A stretch of DNA of 64,000 nt, taken from contig NC_037322.1 of the NCBI RefSeq assembly GCF_000143535.2, forward strand, positions 310,001 to 374,000, written 5' to 3'. How positions within the stretch are numbered: the first letter of the stretch is position 1; the number at the start of each line of letters is the position of its first letter. The DNA comes from Botrytis cinerea B05.10. Lineage: Eukaryota; Ascomycota; Leotiomycetes; Helotiales; Sclerotiniaceae. Made by a program: the position numbers and the translations under genes. The notes under the pieces were generated by a model. The model was not told where the DNA came from and made no database searches. It worked only from the letters and a program-made list of their open reading frames with translations. Shown in pieces: positions 22,701 to 35,012 of the stretch.

Positions 22701-23370
22701 TTAACCACCGAAACCGTAGAGGGTACGGCCTTGTCTCTTCAAAGCGTAGACGACATCGAGGGAGGTGACGGTCTTACGCTTGGCGTGTTCGGTATAGGTG
22801 ACGGCATCACGAATGACACCCTCGAGGAAGGTCTTCAAAACACCACGGGTTTCTTCGTAGATCACTAGTGAAAGACGCGTCAGTATATAAAACTTTGTGG
22901 AAATTTCGCAGGGCGCCCAAGTCATGAAGACTCAAGACGCGATGGGATGGGGAAATCTTACTGGCAGAAATACGCTTGACACCACCACGACGCGCAAGAC
23001 GTCTGATAGCTGGCTTGGTGATACCTTGGATGTTGTCTCTCAAAATCTTACGATGACGCTTAGCGCCACCCTTTCCGAGACCCTTTCCGCCCTTTCCGCC
23101 TGCAGAGAAATAGAATTAGTACATTGAAACTTGATTGATGATAGTGTGTTGCTGTTGTTGTTGAAGATGTTTATTGTTGTAGGTAGGTAGGTACATCAAC
23201 ATCATCAAGATGTGGATACCTTATCGCGTTGATCGAAGATGAAGTGGAGTGATCACAACACCAACACGAAAACATCATGGACAAATATCGCGACCGACAA
23301 CAACAGCAACAACAACCATCTCAACGTCAACAGAAGAGAAGGAAAGGGAATGCCACTTACGTCCAGTCAT
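22701..23370 (-). CDS. H4: Histone H4
   Basis: Three exons (23370-23361, 23099-22962, 22864-22701) encode the canonical 103 aa. The first exon is only 10 nt (Met-Thr-Gly-Arg split). Exon 2 holds the acetylatable basic tail [17 protein letters not shown] and the first fold helix. Exon 3 begins YEETRGVLK and ends TLYGFGG. H4 pairs with H3 in the nucleosome core. Intron donors are GTAAGT and GTAAGA. Start, length and splice sites are unambiguous because the protein is nearly invariant. No H3 gene lies within the neighbouring kilobases shown, so this is an unpaired H4 copy. Regulation by cell cycle is known for the family. An unusual phased A-tract array lies 317-414 bp upstream. Confidence 0.98.
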
Positions 23371-24849
23371 GATGAAGTAGGAATTAAAAAGTGGATTGAA
23401 TTATTGTTGATGGTAAAAGGCGTCTGGAATAAAGACGATGGATTGATGGAGAAAAAGGTGGGAGTGGGCGGAATATGAAGTTGTTAAATAAAAGATTGGA
23501 ATCAGAGAGGGGGAAGGGAATTTGTTGGTTTTTGATCGGGAAACAAGTGATCTGGAAAATGGGAATGGTGACGCTAGTCCCTTTTGAGAAATTAATGGCA
23601 GTGGAATTGGAATTGTACCATTTCGAATGTTTTGGGGCTTTGGGGGGATTTTGCGTGAGAAAGAGACTGGGGGTGTGATTGCCGAGGAAAATGGAGGAAA
23701 ATGGAGGAAAATGGAGGAAAATATAAGAAAATATAAGAAAATACAAGAAAATGCAAGAAAATGCAAGAAAATATAAGAAAATGTACATCCTGTACTTGGA
23801 TTGGAATACAAACTAGACATATGGGCATATGGCCTTATTACGGCTCCTTTGAACATTATTCGCTATATTCAAATCCAGCCACAGCACGTAGAAAGCATGA
23901 AGATGACTTGTTCCGAGGCCCGATCTTTCCATCCATTCATCACAATCATCAGCGTACAATGCGGCGGATCGTGACTGCACCTTAGTTCCAGGGGTGCATC
24001 GATAAGCGAGGACTTGGGTGATGAAGACATCGATGTTGGTGATGTTGGTGATTCATTGTTCGGTATGGAACGAATGAGAAAAGATAACTACGAGGATATG
24101 TTTCTTTTCTCTCCTTACCTGACCGCCAGTTTTCACATTCACATCCATCTTGTGACTCATTAACCTATCAAGACATTTTTGAAAACATAGCAATTTCCAT
24201 TACCAATTTGCTCAGATGCATACAGGATTTTTGCTCTGGAATATTGTATTATACATATCTATTACCACTCTTCTCGAACAGCTCAGTATTTTCGTGAGCT
24301 ATCTCCCCAATTCCCACCGTTCCCATTGTGCGTACTTCTTCCAGTTTTGTAAACCACAAGCCCCGTGTATGTGGATCCAAATAGTGATGAGTCCAAGTTT
24401 CCAAACCAAAGTATGCTTCCGACTACCATTTTGATAAGGAAGATTCGAGTAGTCTCCAGTGTGAGAATCCAAATCGGGCCAAGGCATCTGTTGTATAGCG
24501 AAGGCCTGAGATATCCTTCAGCTACCATACTCCGGTTCATTTGCGCACAGAGAACCCTCCCACGAGATTCCTGATTGTGAGATTCAAGTGATGACCTCTC
24601 TGGGAAAGTTCACAGCCGGCAACACGGTAGCGTAGATGGCTTCCATAATGTGCTACGAACTACTGCCCGTGACATCTTCCTCCATGTGATATAAGACATC
24701 CCGAGACTTTAGTTTTTATTTATACCAAGAATCCCGAACTTATCTCTCGCTCTTATGCTCTGCGTCGCACCAAAACATACACAAGGAAGAGCCATACCCC
24801 TTGATGCAATAATTATAATAATCCCTCTATACTTCTCTCTCAACGCGCC
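23371..24849. other. Intergenic, H4 promoter and Trs20 3' flank
   Basis: About 1.5 kb without a recognisable gene, apart from the 10-bp minisatellite at 23687-23784. The minus-strand frames across that array are simple translations of the repeat. Confidence 0.6.
23687..23784. repeat. Ten-unit, exactly 10-bp minisatellite with phased A-tracts
   Basis: Each 10-bp unit carries AAAA at the same position. Units run AAAATGGAGG (x3), then AAAATATAAG, AAAATACAAG and AAAATGCAAG variants, with no change in spacing. A-tracts in helical phase are known to bend DNA. Confidence 0.9.
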
Positions 24850-25457
24850 TCACAAATATTTCTTCCCTGCCGCCGCAACCCGTCCCCTGAACACCGAACT
24901 CGTAACTGGTTGATTGACGTGGTAAAACGGGCTCATGATCGTCTTTACCCAATTCTCGTAAACTTCCGTAAAGAATTGTTTAATGGCCTCTTCGGTCTGA
25001 GGCGAAGTGGGATTTGCTCCGATCGATGTAGAGGTTCTCGAAGTTGTTGGGTTTGCAGGTTGCGAGGGAGAATGTAGGAGCATAAATTTAACATCTATAC
25101 ATATTAGCATCATCACAATGCATATCTCGAAGAACAAAAGAATAGCTTACTTCCGCCCGTCATGAAGCACGATACGTAATTATTGTAGAATCGATCGATG
25201 CATTTCAAATACCTACAAAATATACTATTAGTGTCCGGTCCATTCACGTCTCATTCAAGAATCAACACATACATCTGTCCACCACCCCATTGCACCTCCT
25301 CGACAATATCCAAACTACTATGAACAATAAATTGATTCATATGTCTGGCCTGCTCGGGAAACCTGGCGATCCCATCACCACCCTGTTTCGCAGTTCCAAA
25401 TTCATATTCGAAGAGAGGATTATCTTGCGTTCCGACGATTGCGAAATAATACGACAT
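24850..25457 (-). CDS. TRS20: TRAPP complex subunit Trs20 / sedlin (TRAPPC2)
   Basis: Three exons (25457-25273, 25212-25151, 25094-24850) encode 163 aa. Sedlin is a longin-fold subunit of TRAPP, the Rab GTPase exchange complex acting in ER-Golgi traffic. Family marks: start YYFAIVGTQDNPLFEYEFG, FIVHSSLDIVEE, YLKCIDRFYNNYVSCF, GNVKFMLLH, and a C-terminal block with FFTEVYENWVKTIMSPFY. A short Thr/Ser-rich loop (residues ~107-125) is typical of filamentous fungi. Splice borders restore the family sequence. It is divergent from MRPL31 with only 193 bp between the starts, so the two probably share a promoter region. Confidence 0.95.
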
Positions 25458-25650
25458 TTTGGGTTGCGCATTCGCAGTTGAATGCAGTGATGGAGGTTAG
25501 AGAGTTGAGGTCATGAAGCGAAAGCTGATTGGTTCGCGGAATTTAAGGCTTGGCGCGGAGCGGAGGGGCCGACCGATTCTTGAATTTTGAAGAGGATTGA
25601 TTGACGGGGTGAGGAGGTACGATTAGAAGAACATTGAAGGAAACAACGCA

Positions 25651-26107
25651 ATGTTTGGAGCTTTTAGACCTACGAATGTGATGTCTGGGGGTCTTCTTTG
25701 GTATGCTTTGATTTGTTTTCCTGGTATGTTTTGGAGGGGGGAGATGTGCTAATGGTGGTGCGGTTTAGGAAGATCCCATGGCGACTCTCGAAATTCCAAA
25801 AGGCACGACAGCGCAAACGCTTAAGAGCTGTTGATTCGGTGGTCGCTACTGTGGATAGAGCTTTGGCTGCTAAGGGAATTACGACGAAGGCTGTGGAGAG
25901 GTGGAAGGAGGAGATGCCTACAGAGCAGGAGATGTTACCAAAAGATAAATACACAATCTTTGATCGGAAAGAGAAGAAGTATAGAAAGGGAATTCACAGT
26001 AAGTGTGGCAGATGTGCCATCAGAGAGGAAGTCGGGTTACTGATATGAATGCAGAGCTGCCTAAATGGACGAGATTATCACAACGACTCAATCCTCCTGG
26101 TTATTGA
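25651..26107 (+). CDS. MRPL31: Mitochondrial large-subunit ribosomal protein MRPL31 (mL60)
   Basis: Three exons (25651-25700, 25769-25998, 26055-26107) encode 110 aa. This is a fungal mitoribosome protein with N-terminal MFGAFRPTNVMSGGLLWKIPWRLSK, partly an import signal. It continues with a basic helix (KARQRKRLRAVD), EEMPTEQEMLPKDKYTIFD, KKYRKGIHKLPKW and the end NPPGY, all features of the Mrpl31 family. The frame stays open only when both short introns (68 and 56 nt) are removed. The divergent neighbour is Trs20. Confidence 0.9.
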
Positions 26108-26376
26108 TATGGATATATTTGGATGGACTCAATGGAAAGGGTTCCCATCGGAGGAATTGATGTACAATATGCATTGATGGCGTTTGGGATATGTGTATAC
26201 GAAAAAAAAAGGAATGAAAGGGCATCAGTTCAGTGCTCTGGAATGGCTAGAATCCTAAGAATTTCCCTACTATGCAAATGCAGCTCACCATTCTGATATC
26301 AATGAATCACCGCAGTTCCTTATACGCCTTCCCACGTACTGCAAAATATCGTACAATCGTCCAACTCTCCAATAAA

Positions 26377-27082
26377 CTATCTACCCTTGCCGTATTCTTC
26401 TTCTTCTTTCTGTCTTTCAGCTTGAATAGCTCTACCTAGACCTCCTCTCCCCTCATCATATTCCTCACGGTACTCATCGCGCACTTGGCCGCCAGACTTT
26501 CCACGTCCATATTGTCTTCCCTCTTGAAATCCTGGATCCAGATCTGTTCTAATGATTCTCTCGTCGAGCTTTGTCCCACCAATATACTTCATGCAATCGA
26601 GTGCATCTTGGTGAGTATAATATTCCACGAAACAAAATCCACAAGGTGTCTTGTTGAACCTATCTAATCCCATGATCAATCTCTTGATTTCACCACATTT
26701 CGCAAATAATTCGTGAATCTGCTCTTCAGTTGTGTAGAAGGATCTGTAGACAAATTGTTAGCTCATGCCGCAAACTATGCCCCAGCCCATTGATTGATTG
26801 AAAACAGCTTGACTGAAAACATTGAATGCATTTTCACATACAAATTTCCAACATAGAGTGTTGTCGCATCTTTTAAAGGATCATCTGCTGGTTCCTCTGG
26901 AGTTCGTTCTCTCCTCTCGTCCTCTCCATCTCTGTCATATCTGCGCTTCTTATTCTAGACCAAATTGTTAGTCGAGCTCCTTCTGCGCCGAGTGGAATCA
27001 CAATTGCACAACTTACTCTACCTTGATAATAGGCGCTTGGTTTATCAAGCCTATCGACAGTATTTCTAATTGATCCAGGCAT
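26377..27082 (-). CDS. CBC2: Nuclear cap-binding protein subunit 2 (CBP20)
   Basis: Three exons (27082-27017, 26954-26842, 26743-26377) encode 181 aa. CBP20 binds the m7G cap of nuclear RNA together with CBP80. It has one RRM: RNP2 is LYVGNLSFY and RNP1 is CGFCFVEYY. In between lie [18 protein letters not shown] and the family signature [22 protein letters not shown], the Arg-Gly C-terminus that closes over the cap. The tyrosine in SAYYQGR that normally stacks on the cap base is present near residue 19. A charged insertion ([20 protein letters not shown]) before the RRM is longer than in animals or yeast. Divergent from NUP82 across 287 bp. Confidence 0.95.
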
Positions 27083-27369
27083 TTTTGGAAATTTGTTGTT
27101 TCTTTACAATCCAATTTTCAACAAGGCTGATGGATTTCTTTGTTTCCTGGGGAACATTTACAACACAGAAGGCTTCCAATTACCTACCCGTATGCACCAA
27201 GCTTTCGCGACGCGCTAGCATAGCCTGATGTTAAACCCATCCAACCTCAAAAAAAGTTCCAGACTCAATTCACTTCTCTTCGTCGCAACATACAAGTACT
27301 TTCCAATATCGAGCTTCTACGAATGTGCTGATTATTCAAAATAATAACATCGAGCTCAGGGTTTGGAAA

Positions 27370-30112
27370 ATGCCTCAAGTTCTTGGCTACACACCTACAT
27401 GGCTTTCAAAGCCAAATCCAGGCCATGAGATATTTACAGCGAAACCGACGGGCGTCCAAACAGCTTCTGGAGCTATTTACAATCCGAATGAGAAGAAAAC
27501 GAATAAAGTAGGACCAAAGAGAACGATTGCGCGTAGAGGGACTGAGGTATTCATTGCTGTTGGAAAGGAAATTCGATGGGCGGATCTTGTTTACTTGAAG
27601 GAGACATGGGAAAATAAACAAGAGAACCAAAGAAGCTTCTTGAAAGGCAAATCACGAGTCGAAGAGGAAATTGAAGCTGAAGAGAATGTTGCTCGCGGGT
27701 ATAGAGTAAGTTTTGAAGCTTGTGTCATTGGGTTTGGGTGCTAATCATCCGCAGACACTCAAAATTCCTGTGGCAGATGAAATCCGACAATTGATTATCT
27801 CTCCCAATTCGAATTTTATGGCGATCTTGACAACTCATACTGTACATATCGCAATCTTACCTGAACCCTCGCACCTCACAGCCCCCGATAATGGCCCTAT
27901 GAAGATTAAGACTTTTCACTTGGGTCCGACTACACATGTTACATCACGATCTGGGATATCAACTGCGCTGTGGCATCCATTGGGCGTTAATGGAACATGT
28001 TTGGTCACAATTACAAAGGATGCCGTTGTTCGAGTATGGGAACTGTCTACCACCGATCGTTGGTCTTTCGACAAACCAACTCTTGTGGTCGATCTGAAGA
28101 AATTGGCGGACGGAGTTTCGGCTGATCAAGATTTTGGAGCTTCCGTCGTTGGTCAACCAAGTAAATTTTCTCCGGATGCCTTTGAGATGGAGGTAGCATC
28201 AGCTTGTTTTGCAAGTAAAGGATCTGGAGGTTGGTCGCCTATGACCCTTTGGCTTGCAATGAGGGAAGGAGATATATATGCTCTTTGTCCATTATTGCCT
28301 GAAAAATGGGCTCCACCACCTACCCTGATTCCTTCGCTCTCGATATCGATTGTGTCAAATATCGCCGCTATCGAAGATGATCCAGCGGTAACTCAAGGTA
28401 GTAAACTTCTTGCGCAACAACAATTGGATTGGATGACGGATATCGATAATCAAGATCCAGCCCAGGTCCAGGGATCTTTGGGTGAGCCGCCAATTGAGGT
28501 TTACACAAGGCCTTCTAGACCTGGAAAAGTACCCAGATTACAAGGTCCATTCGATTTTGAGATGGCTCCTAAAGTTGAGGATGACGAGGACGATGAACTT
28601 TTCAGTGATATTTATGTCATTGGACCCAAGTTGGATGCCGAAGAGCTTATGGATGGAGAGGAGGACGATGAGCTTGAATTGGATGAAGTCGACAAAGAGG
28701 GATGTTCCATGAACGTGATTTGTTTGCTTACAACTACCGGGCGCCTTTCAATCTGCCTGGACTTGGTTGGAATTGAAGCTCAATGGCTACCGAGATCGAA
28801 TTCAAGGATGCTACGATTTCTGGACGACCCGGAACCACCTGTCTTGTTGACATATGAAGTTTTGGAGACTTCCAAACCCAATGAGGTTTGGGAAGGATGT
28901 TGGCCAGTTTTTAGTCATGATGTCGAATCAAGATATTCGTTCTTCATTACTAACAACTCGAACATTACATACATGTCACTCTCTACATGGGTATTCAAGC
29001 TCGAGGAAGAATTATCCCAAGGCGCAGAGTCTAATGTCCGACTTGGTGTAGTTGTTAGCACCCCATCAGAAAGGCAAAGGGTCTACACGTCAACAATGAT
29101 TGACAAGAATGCCCCTCTTGCTGCCAGTACAGTTATTCAAGATCCCGATATTGGCTATTTCCTTCTCTCCGCAAATGCTCATGGCCCAATATCTATCAAT
29201 TTTGAATCACCCGAGTACCAATTGGATTTCAACCGTAGCCGCGGTCGCTCAGAATCCTACGACTCCGAAACTGATAATGATAAACCTCTCGTCTTATTTG
29301 ATGCTCGACCTGTGTACCAACCATCTTACGCATTGGAACAACCATCCGATCTACCCTCTCTTCACGAAAAAATCAAGCATAGCAAATACAAGCGTTTGTT
29401 GAAGGAAGAGATTCGATTATCGCCAGCTACACTTACGGTCATGACAGATGCCCACAAAGTTCTCAGTGAAGAAACCCATCGCATTGGTACCGCAGCTGCG
29501 GAACTGTTCAGAAAATGCATCAAACTTCAAATTGAGCTTTCAAAACATATCAAACAAGCTAACGAAATCGCAACTCGTGTGGAATCTGTCATTGGCGAGG
29601 ATGTAGACGAAGATGATGATAAGCCTCGAGTGACACCAAATGAAAACATGGAACGAAGAATTAAGGAAGCAAAGGATAAACAGAAGATTCTTAACGAAAG
29701 AATCGAAAATATTAGGAAGAAGATTCCTAAGAATACGCAGAGGGAATTAAGTGATAAAGAGAAAGCGTGGATAGAAGAGGTGAGGAATCTCGGTGGAAAG
29801 GTACTGGGTGAAGATTTAGACGGGTCTACGGAGAGTATGGTAAAGGTCTCGAAGGATCCTTGGCAGAGGTATGAGGAGGTGAAGGAACTAAAGGATGAGG
29901 TTTTGAGCCAGGCCAATGAATTGGCGAAGGATGCGGAGAGGGAGGGAGATGAGGAGCAACACGATGAGAAGGATGGGGACTCGGCGAAGAATGTACAGGT
30001 TCCGTCTGAATTGAGAAGGAAGAAGGTGGGACAGATCATGAAGTTGTTGGATCGCGAGACGGCTTTGGTGGAGGCTACGAAGGGAAGATTGGAGAGATTG
30101 AGTTTGGCTTAA
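27370..30112 (+). CDS. NUP82: Nucleoporin Nup82 (Nup88 family)
   Basis: Two exons (27370-27705, 27755-30112) give 897 aa. Nup82 anchors the cytoplasmic mRNA-export platform of the nuclear pore. The N-terminal ~600 residues look like the Nup82 beta-propeller, with ISPNSNFMAILTTHTVHI, ALWHPLG, LVTITKDAVVRVWEL, LWLAMREGDIYALCPLLPEKW and an acidic loop (~320-345). The last ~250 residues are charged and heptad-like (AKDKQKILNERIENIRKK), the coiled coil by which Nup82 joins Nup159 and Nsp1. The 49-nt intron has a GTAAGT donor and CAG acceptor. The ATG at 27370 precedes MPQVLGYTPTWLSKP. An in-frame ATG at 27325 is less likely. Confidence 0.88.
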
Positions 30113-32732
30113 AAGAAATGTGTGTGAGTGGTGGGGAAGGTAGTGACTAATGTTTCGATGAATTCTTGGGAAATGGCAAAGTGAACTGAACGCAAATGTG
30201 TTGAAGGCGGAAAGGGAAAAGCGAGATTGTATGATATGATATGCTATGATATCCAACAGGATGTGCGCGAATATTCAGATACCTTGAACTTGACATATTT
30301 CAACGAGCGGCGTGTTTGTCGAGTTGAGCTGAGGTTGGCTTTGATGCGTGCGAATTGTCTGGAGGAGATAAGGAATGGAGAGGTAAAGGGTGTAGGCATA
30401 GATGGAGATTCTAGATGATTCGCGTGTTACCAGTGCTGTTTATGTATGCAACAGGGGAGCTGTATAAGAACACGGCCACTTTTGCGATCTTCTCAGGTGC
30501 TGCTGGTCTTTCAAGTGGGGATGCAAGCCTGTTAAAATCCAGTAGGCCTTTAAAAAGCCCTGCGTGAGAAGTCTAGCTGTAGCGAGTCCATTCAGTGTTC
30601 GGCTAAAATCAACCATGAAGAGACAGGGGCTGCAGTACAAAAAATTGAGTCAGAATGCTAGTGAGATAAGTTACTTTGCGCTCGAAGCAAGTATATGTAG
30701 ATCTCCCCAAACGCAGCATAGGTCGGTATGGTACCTGTGTTGAGAGATATGCGATACCATACCAGCTGATATCACTGACTGCCTTGAATCCGGACGAGAT
30801 GGTGAATTGTAGAGTGAGTAGTTGGATGCTATTAAAATGTTGCTTTCTCATGTAACTGACACATTCGTTGTTTTAAAGCAGTTTATAACGCAAAGAATTT
30901 AGTACTGGTAAGTCATTCGCTAGGCATATGTTCATTGTATCATGAGCCGCAACTTCTGGAGGAGTGTCGAGAGAAGCTTCACCCGTTATACCGATATCTA
31001 TAAAGCCCGGCGTATACTTGTCTTCGAGTGTACGTATTGCTAGATTCTATTTAATATGGATCTGCAAATTTCTAGCTCGGTAAAAGCTCTTCCTGGCTTT
31101 GTATTGGCAATACTTAGGTATCACCGATACATAGCTTTGCTTTATTCCCGACTTGAAATAGCATGGTTGGTTGTGAGCCTTGTCTTAGCTCGGGTCGAAG
31201 GATGTACAATTTTTTTGTTTCCAATTGAAGGATAGTAGAGTTTACGCGTTTGCTGGCTGCCCCTTGCCATTTAGCTCATTGGTCTGTTTGTATATGCATT
31301 AATAAAACATATCGTGTGAATCATACAAGATGCCTGCCTAACTTTTCACTCTTTCGAAATTTGTGAGAAAATAGAGGGCATTTTTTGTCGCGTCTTTAGA
31401 GATGATATGGTTGGGTTTTTGGTGTGGTCGCTTAATTGTGTCGACCCCTTGTGTGCTGAGACGTGGTTGTTGGAGAGGAAAACGTTGACTGAACTCTATC
31501 GAGGTGAAAGGGTAGAGTTCTATCAATCTGCCTGTTCTCAGAAAATTCAGATAAAGAGACTCTGATGTATATATATTGGCTCTGTTAAAGTCAACATTGA
31601 CCACTTAAAAGCTTGGAATGGCATCGCAGACGATATGCTAAATCAGATGTATCATAATCTTGAAGGAGGGTCTGACTCCTCTATATATATAATTGGTTGG
31701 GCTGAAGCTGGGCGTACAGATGGAGGGAATCAAAATCAAAATTTTGTTCGTCGTCTTATCGTTTATCCGTTCTTGTAATATTCTCCAAAGCTTGGGTTGT
31801 TAATAAAGTTTTCAAACCGAATTAGAGAAATCACAGGAAACATTGCGCAGAGCAGAGAGTGAGATTTCTCAGCCATCAAGTAGAGCCATTTGTATGTTTC
31901 GTTTATTGGATCGCTGTCTTATATGTAACTCTTCTTCCCATTTTTCCTCTTTCTCCTTTTGTTTTTTTTCTTACTTCTTTCTTGTCAGAGATCCTGGCAT
32001 CTCAGATGACGATGAAGAAGCGATATGCTATCAATGGTATCAAGTAGGATTTTATCGCCTATAAACTGACAGTAGTTTGGTTCTGTATCTCTACTGTTGA
32101 AGCAATAATAAGTTTCCAGAATTATCATGTTTAACATCTGCTTCATAAATTTGGTACCAACTGACGCATGTCATAAAAAATTCATGCCCTGTTCTCAATC
32201 TCACCAATACTACACGTCTTAAAAGAGTTTTGCGGCGAATAGTGTTTCCAATATACCGGACTATCTTATATACTACTGCTAGTGAATATCTGTCGAAAGA
32301 CAAAATTTCCAAATTCTGGAAAAGACCATGCCCCTTCGCTTAGTCCTGTGGCTTTCGTGGTTACTTGATTGGTCGCCGCACTTAGTTCTAATTGATCGAC
32401 TAGATCACTGCGCTGTATATGTTTCTGTAGCTGTCTTTCTGCAGTACCAAGCTAGCCCCATTCTCGATCAGCCTTCATAGTACGGCCTGAACTTTGGAAA
32501 ATCTTGTAAAAGGAACTTCCAACTCAGAAGATCACAACCTTTCTTAAAACATAAACTTTCAGCACTTGACTTTAAAGCACTTTTAGAAACTGATCAGATT
32601 TGAACAAATACAAAGAGCATTCTAAGACCCTTTACTTTACCTTTCAAGCTTTCACAAGTACCCCAAACCCCAAAGTTTCCGAATATCAAAATTTATCCAC
32701 ACACAGTTATACCACCAAAAAAAGTCGACAAA
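30113..32732. other. Intergenic, about 2.6 kb
   Basis: No gene or RNA gene could be recognised on either strand. AT-rich with short open frames. The right 200 bp are probably the 5' leader of the CCCH gene. Confidence 0.5.
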
Positions 32733-35012
32733 ATGGGTATCTGTGTATACTACCCCATCGGTCGTTGTGTAGCTGGAGACCAATGTCACGACAAGCATAC
32801 AGGTCCTTACCAGCCATACCCATGCAAGCACTTCGTCTTCTATGGCGAATGCAAGTGGGGACTGGACTGTCGATTCGGACACCCGGCTCGCATTCATGCA
32901 GAGAACCCTGAACCTACTCGTCCTGCTTGCAAGAACTTCCTTTCAAGACGTGGATGTCAGTATGGATGGAAGTGTCACAGCCACCATCCAGTTGCGACAG
33001 AAAAGGGAGCTTCTAGTGCCACGCTAGCGCTTCCTACATCTCAATTTACCATGGCTACGCCGGGGATTTTGAAGGCGGCAAGAACTGCCAATGCCAAGTC
33101 GGCTAAGGCAAAGCCTGCCGATACAACAGTTGCTCCTTTGAGGAACTTTCGCTCTGCTCGACTTTTTCTACAGAAATCTCGAGTCGCCACCATCACACCG
33201 ACTGTTTCAAGCATCAAAGATGCTGTCAACGTGGATTCTTCCTATGAGGTCCCTGCTGGCAAGATTCCTGCTCCGTTCATGGGTCCAAGTTCTCTTGAGA
33301 TTACTTTACCACCCACAGAGTGTATATTTTTTTCAAACGATACGAGTGATACTGGTGCTATCAGCACTGGCTCTTCTTACGACCAGCTAGATGGCACAGT
33401 CACAACTCCATCAAAAAGCTCTGGCTCTCCCCCTGGATCTCCATCCTTCCAGGTACTCACACCTGCTTCGACCAACATTGGAAACGCAGATGATATTGGC
33501 TATATGTCTTCAACCGACACCATTCCAATGAGCGATGATTCCGAGCTAGTCCGATCTGCAACTCGAAGCCCATCGCCCGTAGATGACTCGCATGACACTT
33601 CGATATCTACCGTCTCAGATGAATCATCTACTTTAGCCAAGCTAATTCAACTTGACTCAGAATCAACTCTAGCTGATAACGCTAACGTCGCTACATTGTC
33701 CGAAGCTCTAGAAAATGAACTAATCACACCATTGTCTAACGCACCAGCCTTTGCAAGTAATCAACCAGCATCTGGAGTTCAACTTGTTGATCAAGGTCAT
33801 CAAGGCCACTTGCTTGATCCTCCAGTTCATGGAGCACCTGGCAATAGCGGTAACAACATTACGATACCCAGCATTCCTATCGAAGCGTCGACTGCTTCAT
33901 CATATATAGCACCAACAGAATCTTTTGTTGACCCCGAACAAGCATCTGTGGCTCAATATACCAACCGAGTCTCATCGCCGAACAAATCTGCCCAGACGAT
34001 CGTAGTTGCACCCGTGGAAGAAAATCAAATTTCTGTAATGGAGCATGTTCCTACTGAATATCAATCAGCTATGGATAAGCTGTCCCGTGTAGTCGTAGAC
34101 TGGTCGGTCGCATCGGAAACCTCGAATCTTGAGTTGTTGTCAGGACCTGGCATGCACGACTGTCAGATGAGGTACGTACATCTCATTCACACTTTCATAT
34201 ACTCCATACTAACGCATCATTTTGAAAATAGCTACACTGAAATCTTATGTACATGGCCCCAAGAATGGGATGTACCAGCCATCGACATGATCAACACTCT
34301 GGTTCATCTCGCATCAACCTGGGGAGAGCTTGCCGTATTCCAGCCCATTCATCGCAACATGGGCTCCTGGCATTCCCTCCAAATCAGATTTCGCCACCGC
34401 CACGAGGCTGCTGCTGCTGCCGCCGCAATGAATGGTCATCTAATTACCGCGGTTGGTGCATACATGAGTATTCCGGTGACAGTTAGTCATCAAATCGAAG
34501 TGCAATACTTGATACCCCGATACATCGTCGATTCACTCGGTCGCACGAATCAAGGAATTCTTCATCAAATATACGGACATAACTCTTGCCAGCTACATTT
34601 GGATGATTCATACCGTGTTGATCATTCTGGCAAGAAACTCATGGAGGTGAAAATCATGGGTACATGCGAGAAGCAAGTTGCGCGATGCAAGGCGGTTCTC
34701 GAGGATCTCCTTAGGGGCAGAGTGTTGACTCACGAGGAAGGTGACAATAGACCTCTGTGGCACAAATTCTTCAAGACAGAGGAGGGAGCAAAGTGGATCC
34801 GAAAAACGTTGACCAATGTCTTCGATATGAAAGCCCGGGTGTCAAAGATTGCTAATTTAGATATCCTCATGGTTTATGGATCAAGTGAGTGGTCAAGAGC
34901 TCGATTTGGAGAACTGGTTAAGAAGAAAATTGCGGAGTTGGAGAAGGCTGCCATAGTTACGGCTATTGTTTCAGAAGAATTAAGATTGATGAGACTAAGG
35001 ATTAAGGGTTAA
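32733..35012 (+). CDS. Triple CCCH zinc-finger protein
   Basis: Two exons (32733-34171 and 34232-35012) give 739 aa. The 60-nt intron (donor GTACGT, branch ACTAACG, acceptor TAG) has no stop and keeps frame, so retention would give 759 aa. Three consecutive CCCH fingers lie in the first ~95 residues, with spacing C-x7/8-C-x5-C-x3-H (CVYYPIGRC...CHDKH, CKHFVFYGEC...CRFGH, CKNFLSRRGC...CHSHH). Such fingers usually bind RNA. The middle (~100-440) is Ser/Thr/Pro-rich and probably disordered. The C-terminal ~300 residues appear folded, with an Ala-rich stretch (HEAAAAAAAMNGH) and a Lys-rich end, but I recognise no domain. A role in RNA metabolism is inferred only from the fingers. Confidence 0.8.
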   Translation: MGICVYYPIGRCVAGDQCHDKHTGPYQPYPCKHFVFYGECKWGLDCRFGHPARIHAENPEPTRPACKNFLSRRGCQYGWKCHSHHPVATEKGASSATLALPTSQFTMATPGILKAARTANAKSAKAKPADTTVAPLRNFRSARLFLQKSRVATITPTVSSIKDAVNVDSSYEVPAGKIPAPFMGPSSLEITLPPTECIFFSNDTSDTGAISTGSSYDQLDGTVTTPSKSSGSPPGSPSFQVLTPASTNIGNADDIGYMSSTDTIPMSDDSELVRSATRSPSPVDDSHDTSISTVSDESSTLAKLIQLDSESTLADNANVATLSEALENELITPLSNAPAFASNQPASGVQLVDQGHQGHLLDPPVHGAPGNSGNNITIPSIPIEASTASSYIAPTESFVDPEQASVAQYTNRVSSPNKSAQTIVVAPVEENQISVMEHVPTEYQSAMDKLSRVVVDWSVASETSNLELLSGPGMHDCQMRYVHLIHTFIYSILTHHFENSYTEILCTWPQEWDVPAIDMINTLVHLASTWGELAVFQPIHRNMGSWHSLQIRFRHRHEAAAAAAAMNGHLITAVGAYMSIPVTVSHQIEVQYLIPRYIVDSLGRTNQGILHQIYGHNSCQLHLDDSYRVDHSGKKLMEVKIMGTCEKQVARCKAVLEDLLRGRVLTHEEGDNRPLWHKFFKTEEGAKWIRKTLTNVFDMKARVSKIANLDILMVYGSSEWSRARFGELVKKKIAELEKAAIVTAIVSEELRLMRLRIKG

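Noticed and set aside
23384..23856. Overlapping minus-strand Phe/Ile-rich frames upstream of H4
   Set aside because: They are translations of the 10-bp A-rich minisatellite and its flank, open only because the repeat lacks stops in that direction.
29527..30039. 170-codon Ser/Phe-rich frame antisense to NUP82
   Set aside because: It is the mirror of the Glu/Lys-rich coiled-coil coding region, where reverse translation gives Ser/Phe/Leu.
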